Shown here: piece after piece, positions 53,455 through 62,274 of the stretch | How positions within the stretch are numbered: position 1 is the stretch's first letter | Layout of the letters: each line of letters opens with the position of its first letter | Assembly: GCA_023416455.1 (NCBI GenBank) | Contig: JAEZHQ010000129.1 | Coordinates: forward strand, 1 to 64,000 | DNA length: 64,000 bases | Source of the DNA: Pseudomonadota bacterium | GTDB lineage: Bacteria; Pseudomonadota; Alphaproteobacteria; Azospirillales; Azospirillaceae | Reading direction: 5' to 3' | Made by a program: the position numbers and the translations under genes | Notes under the pieces: generated by a model | The model's input: the letters and a program-made list of their open reading frames with translations, nothing else | The model's database searches: none | What the model was told of the DNA's origin: nothing

Positions 53455-53497
53455 TTGACAGCCAAGGTTCGCCCCCTTACCTTTACGTAAACGTCAG
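53455..53497 (+). promoter_or_regulatory. Promoter and likely operator of the MerR-fad operon
   Basis: -35 TTGACA (53455-53460), 17 bases, then a weak -10 TACCTT (53478-53483). A perfect palindrome TTTACGTAAA (53482-53491), extended as ACGTAAACGTC, overlaps the -10. LiuR-type MerR repressors of acyl-CoA and branched-chain amino-acid breakdown are reported to bind TTTACGT-type palindromes. This is therefore a good candidate for autoregulation; binding is inferred. Confidence 0.55.
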
Positions 53498-53544
53498 CTT
53501 GCGGTGCCGCGGGGCGGTGGCGCCGTCGGGAGGAAGGGGCGCCC

Positions 53545-54003
53545 ATGGTGCAGGCCGCTGCCGCGCAGGATCGAAGAGGGCTGGACGAGGAGTCCCGCAC
53601 CTACGCCATCGGCGAGCTGGCCGGGGAATTCGGCCTCACCCACCGCACCATCCGCCATTACGAGGAAGAGGGGCTGCTGTCCCCGGGGCGCGACGGGCTG
53701 AGCCGGGTCTACGGCCACCGTGACCGGGCCCGTCTGGCCCTGATCTGCCGGGGCAAGCGGCTGGGATTCAGCCTCGCCGAAATCCGGGAGTTCCTGAACC
53801 TCTACGAGTCCCGCGGCCTCCAGCTCGACCAGATGCGCTACGCGCAGAGGCTTGCCCGGCGCCGCATCGCCCAACTCGAACGCCAGCTCCAGGACGTCCA
53901 GCAGACGCTGGCGGAGCTGCGCAGCATGGACACCCAGATCTCCGAACATTTCCGCCGCAACGGGATCACGGAGACGCAGAGCACGGAGGACACGCACCCA
54001 TGA
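53545..54003 (+). CDS. MerR family regulator (LiuR-like)
   Basis: The 152-residue protein has a MerR helix-turn-helix (TYAIGELAGEFGLTHRTIRH, YEEEGLLSPGRDG) and a long dimerisation helix (AQLERQLQDVQQTLAELRSM). It has no C-terminal metal-binding cysteines. LiuR/acyl-CoA-linked MerR proteins share this size and start motif, and the genes behind it (thiolase, FadB-like, acyl-CoA dehydrogenase) fit. ATG 53545 follows GGGAGGAAGGGG. Its stop overlaps the thiolase start (ATGA), so regulator and enzymes form one operon. Confidence 0.9.
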   Translation: MVQAAAAQDRRGLDEESRTYAIGELAGEFGLTHRTIRHYEEEGLLSPGRDGLSRVYGHRDRARLALICRGKRLGFSLAEIREFLNLYESRGLQLDQMRYAQRLARRRIAQLERQLQDVQQTLAELRSMDTQISEHFRRNGITETQSTEDTHP

Positions 54004-55151
54004 CATCGCCCACGACGTCGGTCGTCATCGCCGGCTACGCCCGCTCCCCCTTCGCCTTCGCCGGCAAGGGCGAACTGGCCAGTGTCCGCCCCGACGACCT
54101 GCTGGCCGGAGTCGTCGCGGCGCTGGTCGAGCGCAGCGGCGCCGACCCGCAGGATGTCGAGGATGTGATCGTCGGCTGCGCCTTCCCGGAAGGCGAGCAG
54201 GGCCTGAACGTCGCCCGCACCGTCGCCTTCCTGGCCAAGCTGCCGCAGACCGCGGCGGCCACCACGGTCAACCGCTACTGCGGCTCGTCGATGCAGGCCG
54301 TGCATCAGGCGGCCGGCGCCATCCGGATGGGCGCCGGCGAGCTGTTCGTGTGCGGTGGCGTGGAATCCATGAGCCGCGTCCCGATCATGGGGTTCAACCC
54401 GTTGCCGCACCCCGGCCTGAAGGAATCCTACCCCGAGGCCTACTGCTCCATGGGCATCACCGCGGAGAACGTCGCCCGCCGCTACGGGATCGGGCGCGAC
54501 GACCAGGAAGCCTTCGCCGCCGCCTCCCACGCCAAGGCCGCCGCCGCCCAGGCCGAGGGCCGCTTCGACGCCGAGCTGGCGGTGGTCCGGACCCCGGACG
54601 GCGCCACGGTGGAGCGCGACGGCTGCGTGCGACCCGGCACCACGGCGGACAGGCTGGCGGAGCTGAAACCGGCCTTCCTGGCCGACGGCACGGTGACCGC
54701 CGGCACCTCCTCGCCGCTGACCGACGGGGCGGCGGCCGTGCTGGTCGCCAGCGAGGAGTACGCCCGCGCCAAGGGCCTGCCGATCCTCGCTCGCATCCGC
54801 TCGGTCGCGGTCGCCGGCTGCGCGCCGGAGCTGATGGGGCTGGGGCCGGTCCCGGCGGTGGCGAAGGCGCTGCGGCGGGCCGGCCTGTCGATGGGGGACA
54901 TCGACGTGGTCGAGCTGAACGAGGCTTTCGCCGCCCAGGCCATCGCCTGCCTGCGCGACCTCGACGCTGATCCGGCCAGGGTCAATCTGGACGGCGGGGC
55001 CATCGCGCTCGGCCACCCGCTGGGGGCCACCGGCGCGCGCATCACCGGCAAGGCGGCGTCGCTGCTGAAGCGGGAGGGCGGGCGCTTCGCCCTGGCCACC
55101 CAGTGCATCGGCGGCGGCATGGGCATCGCCACCGTCCTGGAAGCGGTCTGA
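54000..55151 (+). CDS. fadA: Acetyl-CoA acyltransferase (thiolase)
   Basis: The 383-residue thiolase cleaves 3-ketoacyl-CoA with CoA, the last step of beta-oxidation. The acyl-accepting Cys94 in NRYCGSSMQAVHQAA, the NEAFAAQAIACLRDL motif, the histidine of IALGHPLGATGAR and the second cysteine of QCIGGGMGIA are present. The C-terminal part lacks nothing expected. It is a degradative rather than biosynthetic thiolase by neighbourhood. It is translationally coupled to the MerR gene and 28 bp before the hydroxyacyl-CoA dehydrogenase. Confidence 0.9.
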   Translation: MTSPTTSVVIAGYARSPFAFAGKGELASVRPDDLLAGVVAALVERSGADPQDVEDVIVGCAFPEGEQGLNVARTVAFLAKLPQTAAATTVNRYCGSSMQAVHQAAGAIRMGAGELFVCGGVESMSRVPIMGFNPLPHPGLKESYPEAYCSMGITAENVARRYGIGRDDQEAFAAASHAKAAAAQAEGRFDAELAVVRTPDGATVERDGCVRPGTTADRLAELKPAFLADGTVTAGTSSPLTDGAAAVLVASEEYARAKGLPILARIRSVAVAGCAPELMGLGPVPAVAKALRRAGLSMGDIDVVELNEAFAAQAIACLRDLDADPARVNLDGGAIALGHPLGATGARITGKAASLLKREGGRFALATQCIGGGMGIATVLEAV

Positions 55152-55179
55152 CGGCGCGGCCCCCGAGGGAGAAAGAGCC

Positions 55180-57510
<2,331 letters not shown>

Positions 57511-57526
57511 GGGGGGAGAACCGAGA

Positions 57527-59317
57527 ATGCCGATCTACAAGGCTCCGCTGCGGGACGTGCGCTTCGTCCTCGACGCCATCGTGGGGGCCGACGCCCTGTC
57601 CCGGCTGCCCGGCTGCGAGGAGGTCACGCCCGATCTCGTCCACCAGATCCTGGAGGAGGGCGCCAAGCTGTGCGAGGAGGTGCTGTTCCCGCTGAACCAG
57701 CCCGGCGACGCCGAGGGCTGCCACTACGAGAACGGGACGGTGCGCACGCCCAAGGGCTTCAGGGAGGCCTACGCCACCTACGCCGAGGCGGGCTGGACGG
57801 GCCTGTCCTGCGACCCGGAATACGGCGGCCAGGGCCTGCCGACCCTCGTCAACACGCTGCTGGAGGAGTTCATCTGCTCCGCCAACCTCAGCTTCGGCAT
57901 GTATCCCGGCCTCTCGCTCGGCGCCTACAACGCGCTGGCCATGCACGGGTCGGAGGAGCTGAAGGCCCGCTTCCTTCCCCGGCTGGTGGACGGCAGCTGG
58001 TCGGGCACCATGTGCCTGACCGAGCCGCAGGCTGGCACCGACCTCGGCATCATCCGCACCCGCGCGGTGCCGCAGGCCGACGGCAGCCACCGGATCACCG
58101 GCACCAAGATCTTCATCTCCGCCGGCGAGCATGACCTGACCGAAAACATCCTGCATCTGGTCCTGGCCCGCCTGCCCGACGCGCCCGCGGGCACCCGCGG
58201 CATCAGCCTGTTCCTGGTGCCCAAGTTCCTGCCCGACGCGGAGGGGCGGCCGGGACCGCGCAACGGCGTGTCCTGCGGCTCCATCGAGCACAAGATGGGG
58301 ATCAAGGCGTCGGCAACCTGCGTCATGAACTTCGAGGAGGCGACCGGCTGGCTGGTCGGCGAGCCCAACAAGGGCATGCGCGCCATGTTCGTGATGATGA
58401 ACGCGGCCCGCCTCGCCGTCGGCATCCAGGGGCTGGGGCTGGCCGAGGTCAGCTACCAGAACGCGGTGGCCTACGCCCGCGAGCGGCTCCAGGGCCGCGC
58501 GCTGTCGGGAGCCAAGGCGCCCGACCGCCCCGCGGACCCGATCATCGTGCATCCCGACGTGCGCCGGAACCTGCTGACCGCCCGCGCCTACACCGAGGGC
58601 GCCCGCGCCCTCGGCGCCCTGGTCGGCTACAAGCTCGACGTCGCCGGGCGGCACCCCGACGCCCGGACGCGCGCCGAGGCGGACGAGTTCGTCCAGCTCA
58701 TGACCCCGATCGTCAAGGCGCTGTTCACCGACATCGGCTTCGAGGCGGCGAACATCGCGGTGCAGGTGCACGGGGGGCACGGCTTCATCTGGGAGACCGG
58801 CGTCGAGCAGTATGTGCGCGACGCCCGCATCTGCCAGATCTACGAAGGCACCAACGGCATCCAGGCGCTCGACCTGGTGGGGCGCAAGCTGCCCCAGGAC
58901 ATGGGCCGGCTGCTGCGCCGCTTCTTCCACCCGGTGGCGGCGGAGCTGGAGGCAGACCTTGAGACCGAGGCGCTGGCCGAGTTCGTCCTGCCGCTGGCCA
59001 AAGCCTTCGCCAAGCTCCAGCAGGCCACCGCCGTCGTCGCCCAGAAGGGGCTGAAGGATCCGGAGGAGGCGGGTGCCGCCGCCAGCGACTACCTGCGCCT
59101 GTTCGGGCTGGTCGCCCTGGGGTGGATGTGGCTGCGGATGGTGAAGGCGGCCCGCGCCGGGCGTGCGTCCGGGACGGGCGACGACGCCTTCCTCGCCGCC
59201 AAGGAGGCGACCGCGCGATTCTACATGACCAAGCTGCTGCCTCAGACGAACGCCCTGTTCATCACCATCATGGCCGGCGCCGGCCCCGTGATGGAGCTGG
59301 AGGACGCCGCCTTCTGA
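57527..59317 (+). CDS. Acyl-CoA dehydrogenase (FadE-type, long C-terminal domain)
   Basis: The 596-residue flavoprotein catalyses the first step of beta-oxidation. N-terminal ACAD domain (TGLSCDPEYGGQGLPTLVNT), middle domain (CLTEPQAGTDLGIIRTRA; ISAGEHDLTENI) and C-terminal domain with QVHGGHGFIWETGVEQYVRD and YEGTNGIQALDLVGRKL, which includes the catalytic Glu. A C-terminal extension of about 120 residues (Acyl-CoA_dh_C type) ends MAGAGPVMELEDAAF. Last gene of the MerR-fad operon. Substrate chain length unknown. Confidence 0.93.
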   Translation: MPIYKAPLRDVRFVLDAIVGADALSRLPGCEEVTPDLVHQILEEGAKLCEEVLFPLNQPGDAEGCHYENGTVRTPKGFREAYATYAEAGWTGLSCDPEYGGQGLPTLVNTLLEEFICSANLSFGMYPGLSLGAYNALAMHGSEELKARFLPRLVDGSWSGTMCLTEPQAGTDLGIIRTRAVPQADGSHRITGTKIFISAGEHDLTENILHLVLARLPDAPAGTRGISLFLVPKFLPDAEGRPGPRNGVSCGSIEHKMGIKASATCVMNFEEATGWLVGEPNKGMRAMFVMMNAARLAVGIQGLGLAEVSYQNAVAYARERLQGRALSGAKAPDRPADPIIVHPDVRRNLLTARAYTEGARALGALVGYKLDVAGRHPDARTRAEADEFVQLMTPIVKALFTDIGFEAANIAVQVHGGHGFIWETGVEQYVRDARICQIYEGTNGIQALDLVGRKLPQDMGRLLRRFFHPVAAELEADLETEALAEFVLPLAKAFAKLQQATAVVAQKGLKDPEEAGAAASDYLRLFGLVALGWMWLRMVKAARAGRASGTGDDAFLAAKEATARFYMTKLLPQTNALFITIMAGAGPVMELEDAAF

Positions 59318-59319
59318 CA

Positions 59320-59348
59320 CGGGCCGGCGGGCGGGACACGGCTTTTTT
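59320..59348 (+). terminator. Possible terminator after the fad operon
   Basis: A weak GC-rich stem (GCCG…CGGC) is followed by TTTTTT at 59343-59348, 25 bp after the acyl-CoA dehydrogenase stop. The stem is short, so this is tentative. Confidence 0.35.
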
Positions 59349-59373
59349 GTCTCAACGCGAGTCCTATGCCTTA

Positions 59374-59500
59374 GGGCCGGGAGTGGTGTAATCTGCACCG
59401 GTCCCGGCCCTTCCTCGTGAAGGCAGGATTCACAAGGGAAGACCCGGAGCATTACGCCGGATGCTGTTCTTGAAGACGGTGCCTTGCACCCTGTTCGCTC
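59374..59500 (+). ncRNA. Candidate structured RNA (string of hairpins)
   Basis: In the 440-bp gap before the NarL-type regulator: GGGCCGGGA (59374-59382)/TCCCGGCCC (59402-59410), a perfect 9-bp stem with a GGTG/CACC stem inside; GTGAA/TTCAC near 59416-59433; AGCAT/ATGCT near 59448-59465; GGTGC/GCACC near 59478-59490. The string has no strong coding frame across it and no clear intrinsic terminator at its end. It may be a small RNA, or the 5' leader of the response-regulator gene. No known Rfam family was recognised. Confidence 0.4.
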
Positions 59501-59568
59501 TCTTTTACTCCATGAATGCCCATCACCACGGGGCGGCTACTTGCTGGAATGCCTATGAGTGTAACTAA
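59461..59568 (+). CDS. Possible 35-aa Cys/His-containing peptide
   Basis: ATG 59461, GGAG about eleven bases upstream. The product begins MLFLKTVPCTLFALFYS, signal-peptide-like, followed by MNAHHHGAATCWNAYECN with three His and two Cys. It lies within the structured region described at 59374-59500. The short length makes chance plausible, so this is a weak call. Confidence 0.25.
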   Translation: MLFLKTVPCTLFALFYSMNAHHHGAATCWNAYECN

Positions 59569-59717
59569 GGTTAAATTCCGGTTGTCCGCCCGTGCCGAAT
59601 CGTGGTACGTCTGAATAGACATTACCTTAGATAAGGACTTTTAATATCTTCTGGATTTGGGTCATATGATCATTGAAAGTGACCGACATTCTTTCGAAGG
59701 CGGCGTAACGGACCATT

Positions 59718-59741
59718 GAAGCACTGTGTGAAGCACTGTGT
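59718..59741. repeat. 12-bp direct repeat ahead of the NarL-type regulator
   Basis: GAAGCACTGTGT occurs twice in tandem (59718-59729, 59730-59741), 16 bp before the regulator start. It could be a binding site or a leader repeat. AT-rich sequence with TCATATGA and ATGATCAT palindromes lies just upstream (about 59660-59675). Confidence 0.6.
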
Positions 59742-59756
59742 ACGGGGGCATGACTC

Positions 59757-60404
59757 ATGAGGATCCTGATCGGAGACGACCATGTGCTTTTCCGGGAGGG
59801 ATTGCGCAGGTTGCTGGAGCAGCTCAAGGAGGGCGCCACCTTCCAGGAGGCCAGCAACTTCGATGAGCTGCTGGACTTGGCGGGCCGGGGGGAGACCTAT
59901 GACCTCGTCCTGACCGACCTTCGCATGCCCGGCTGGCCGGGCTTCAGCGGCATCCAGGCGCTGCGCGAGCGGCAACCCGACGCCAAGGTCGTCGTCGTGT
60001 CCGCGTCGGAGGCGCATCACGACGTGCGGGATGCCCTGGAGCACGGCGCCGCCGGCTACATCCCGAAATCGTCCAGCGTGAAGATCATGCTGAGCGCGCT
60101 CGACCTGATCTTTTCCGGTGGGGTGTATGTGCCCCCCACCGTGCTGCGCGAAGGCGGCGAGGCGGAGGCGCGCGGCGGCACGGTGGTTCCGCCGGCCGAC
60201 CCGCAGCTTGAGCAGCTGCTGACCCAGCGCCAGCGGGAGGTGCTGGAGCGCCTGCGCGAGGGCAAGTCCAACAAGCAGATCGCGCACGAACTCGGCCTGT
60301 CCGAAGGGACGGTCAAGATTCACATGACGGCGATCTTCAAGTCGCTGGGCGTGCGCAACCGCACCCAGGCGGCCATGGCCTTCCCGCAGTCGCATTCCGC
60401 CTGA
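59757..60404 (+). CDS. NarL/FixJ-type response regulator (LuxR HTH)
   Basis: A 215-residue regulator. The N-terminal receiver has acidic pair D7-D8 (LIGDDHVLF), phospho-acceptor Asp54 in LVLTDLRMPG, Ser in VVSASEAHHD and Lys in GYIPKSSSV. The C-terminal LuxR-type HTH is LTQRQREVLERLREGKSNKQ, then IAHELGLSEGTVKIHMTAIF. No partner kinase lies next to it (the kinase at 46 kb is far off), so it is an orphan by position. The upstream 440 bp holds structured RNA-like and repeat elements. A perfect 13-bp hairpin follows. Confidence 0.93.
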   Translation: MRILIGDDHVLFREGLRRLLEQLKEGATFQEASNFDELLDLAGRGETYDLVLTDLRMPGWPGFSGIQALRERQPDAKVVVVSASEAHHDVRDALEHGAAGYIPKSSSVKIMLSALDLIFSGGVYVPPTVLREGGEAEARGGTVVPPADPQLEQLLTQRQREVLERLREGKSNKQIAHELGLSEGTVKIHMTAIFKSLGVRNRTQAAMAFPQSHSA

Positions 60405-60433
60405 TCCGGTCCCGCGCCCCCCTGCGGCCTCAT

Positions 60434-60466
60434 GAAGGCGTCCGATGGCTCGTATCGGACGCCTTC
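60434..60466. terminator. Perfect 13-bp hairpin between converging regulator and CBS genes
   Basis: GAAGGCGTCCGAT (60434-60446), GGCTCGT loop, ATCGGACGCCTTC (60454-60466). No mismatches. It lies in the 108-bp gap between converging genes and is well placed to stop transcription from both sides. Confidence 0.75.
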
Positions 60467-60512
60467 GCTCAAAGAACCGGCCGACCAGGAGGCCATCCGG
60501 GCGCCGTCCGTT

Positions 60513-60947
60513 TCAGCGCATGCCGGCCACGTAGCCGCGCAGCGACTCCACCTCCAGCTCGGCGTCGTCCAGCCGCGTCTTGACGGCGTCGCCGATGCTG
60601 ACCAGGCCGACCACACGGCCATCCTCCAGGATGGGGATGTGGCGGATCCGCCGCTCCGTCATCACGCTCATGATCTGCGACATGGTGTCGGTGAGGCGCC
60701 CGGTGACCAGCTCCCGGGTCATCAGCTCAGCAGCCGTGCGCTCCAGCACAGCCGGACCCTCCGCGGCCACGGCGCGGACGATGTCGCGCTCGGACAGAAT
60801 GCCGGCGGGGGATCCATCGTCCTCCATCACCAGCACGGCGCCGATGTGGTTCTGGCTGAGCGTCCGGGCGACCGCGGCGATGCGTTCACCCGGGCTTGTG
60901 GTGACGATGCGGCTGCCCTTCCTCTTCAAGACGGCGGCGACATGCAT
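60513..60947 (-). CDS. CBS-domain pair protein, second copy
   Basis: The 144-residue protein has two CBS motifs: MHVAAVLKRKGSRIVTTSPG with GILSERDIVRAVA, then AAELMTRELVTGRLTDTMSQ with RRIRHIPILEDGRVVGLVSI. Same length as the one at 39.4 kb but with different sequence; an MHVAAVLKRKG start is typical of stand-alone stress CBS proteins. AGGAG eight bases before ATG 60947. No GGAAC-type promoter was seen upstream of this copy. Confidence 0.9.
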   Translation of the reverse strand: MHVAAVLKRKGSRIVTTSPGERIAAVARTLSQNHIGAVLVMEDDGSPAGILSERDIVRAVAAEGPAVLERTAAELMTRELVTGRLTDTMSQIMSVMTERRIRHIPILEDGRVVGLVSIGDAVKTRLDDAELEVESLRGYVAGMR

Positions 60948-61115
60948 GGCGGCGGCTCCTCCCTTGCGTTTCCCGCAGAATGATAATGCTCCCACCGGCG
61001 GGGGTGGCAACGGAAGGCGCGAAAAAGAAAGACCGGGACCCTCCTTTCGGGGTAGGCGCCGGTCACTTTCGGCGGTGGCGGGCGGCTGGTCCGGCGCGTG
61101 CCTGCGTGGGCGGGG

Positions 61116-61490
61116 TCAGCCTGCCAGGATCAACGTCAGGCTGCACACCCACAGCCCCGCCGCCAGCACCCCCGTGGCGCGGGCGTAGCGCATGTAGGTT
61201 TCTTTCAGCGTGCGCATCAGAATGGGCTGGGCCAGGGGTTCCGGGGGCCGGTGGCTCCGGTCGAGGAGCATCCACAGCTCGGTGGTCCGGTGCGAGCGGA
61301 AGGGTGCCCGCAGCGCTTTCAGGAGCAGCGTCGCGACCAGAAGAGAGGTGAGGATCGCGCCCGCCTCCGCCGCCACCGGCGGGTCGAAGCTGAGGCCGAT
61401 CATCACGGCGAAAATCCCCAATCCGACAAAGGCGCAGCCGCGCCTGACCGACTCCTCGGCCCGCGCTTCGATCTCCAGCAGGGGGTTCAT
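61116..61490 (-). CDS. Small inner-membrane protein, 124 aa (cluster with symporter)
   Basis: Three hydrophobic spans: residues 16-34 (RRGCAFVGLGIFAVMIGLSF), 39-58 (AAEAGAILTSLLVATLLLKA) and 100-122 (ATGVLAAGLWVCSLTLILAG). GGAGG four to five bases before ATG 61490 is a strong site. No family recognised. It is the last of three small membrane genes on the minus strand behind a sodium:solute symporter, and may be an accessory subunit or a passenger. Confidence 0.7.
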   Translation of the reverse strand: MNPLLEIEARAEESVRRGCAFVGLGIFAVMIGLSFDPPVAAEAGAILTSLLVATLLLKALRAPFRSHRTTELWMLLDRSHRPPEPLAQPILMRTLKETYMRYARATGVLAAGLWVCSLTLILAG

Positions 61491-61545
61491 GGCGCCTCCG
61501 TTGTCCAGGCCGTTCTTCAACCGGACACACGCGGGGCCTGTTCCC

Positions 61546-61863
61546 TCATGCCGCGAGCGCCAGGGTCCATCCGGCCGGAAGGCTGAGCACAGCCGCCGCG
61601 GCCACCCAAATCCACAGGCTGGCCGGCGTGGTGTCCGGCGACCGGATGAAGCGCTCGTACAGCGCCGCCGGCACGCCGCTCAGCAGCAAGGTCAGCACCG
61701 CCAGCAGCACCGGCGACAGGAAGAACACCGCCCCCGGCGCGCTCAGCAGGAAGCCCGGCATCCACAGCGCGGCCGTCTGCCACATCACCCACACCGCCGG
61801 GGAGAACAGGCCGTTCACCAGGCAGATCAGCCCCAGCAGGGCCATCACATGCCGCCGTTCCAT
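61546..61863 (-). CDS. Small inner-membrane protein, 105 aa
   Basis: Three predicted spans (MALLGLICLVNGLFSPAVWV; PGAVFFLSPVLLAVLTLLLS; LWIWVAAAAVLSLPAGWTLA) with a short loop RFIRSPDTTPAS between the last two. Start ATG 61863 overlaps the stop of the gene upstream by ATGA, so the two are translationally coupled. No family recognised; probably a membrane-complex component. Confidence 0.75.
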   Translation of the reverse strand: MERRHVMALLGLICLVNGLFSPAVWVMWQTAALWMPGFLLSAPGAVFFLSPVLLAVLTLLLSGVPAALYERFIRSPDTTPASLWIWVAAAAVLSLPAGWTLALAA

Positions 61864-62192
61864 CAGCCGGCGCCCCCCGGGGCCGGTCCGAGCGACGGTA
61901 CCATCCCGGCCGCCAGCATCGCCAGCGACAGAACGCCGCGCAGAACGAACACCCAGAGCGCGGTGATGGGAACGAGGAGGGGGACCGGCACGGCCTGCGG
62001 AGTCACCACCGAGACCGCCCGCACCGCCCAGTCGGTCAACGCGCGGAAGGCACGCCAGATGTAGTTCGGGGAGTCCGGCGGCAGGAACAAGCCGAGCAGG
62101 AAGCGCCCCACGCAGGTCCAGCCGACGACGGCCAGCGTGTAGCTCATCACCCAGAACGGAAGATGGTCCAGGGAAAGAACGCCTTGCTGCAT
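61863..62192 (-). CDS. Small inner-membrane protein, 109 aa, YggT-like
   Basis: Hydrophobic spans SYTLAVVGWTCVGRFLLGLF and LLVPITALWVFVLRGVLSLA flank a segment PDSPNYIWRAFRALTDWAVR with the look of the YggT family (loop with Pro and Trp, then VTPQAVPVPLL). GGAGACGG about eight bases before ATG 62192 is a good site. First of the three-gene small-membrane set, separated from the symporter gene by a strong terminator. Confidence 0.75.
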   Translation of the reverse strand: MQQGVLSLDHLPFWVMSYTLAVVGWTCVGRFLLGLFLPPDSPNYIWRAFRALTDWAVRAVSVVTPQAVPVPLLVPITALWVFVLRGVLSLAMLAAGMVPSLGPAPGGAG

Positions 62193-62217
62193 GCGTAAGC
62201 CGTCTCCTTCGCCGAAG

Positions 62218-62254
62218 AAAAAAAGGGCGGGGCCTCGGGTGGAGGTCCCCGCCC
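62218..62254 (-). terminator. Strong intrinsic terminator of the symporter gene
   Basis: On the minus strand GGGCGGGG-A-CCTC (62254-62242), CACCC loop, GAGG-CCCCGCCC (62236-62225), followed by seven T (62224-62218). A 12-bp stem with one bulged A. It lies between the symporter stop and the next minus-strand gene. Confidence 0.85.
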
Positions 62255-62274
62255 GGATCATCGCACGTTGCGCG

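Noticed and set aside
53238..53600. 120-codon minus-strand frame over the MerR promoter
   Set aside because: Ser/Arg/Gly-rich, no ribosome site, and it overlaps the promoter and the start of the MerR gene.
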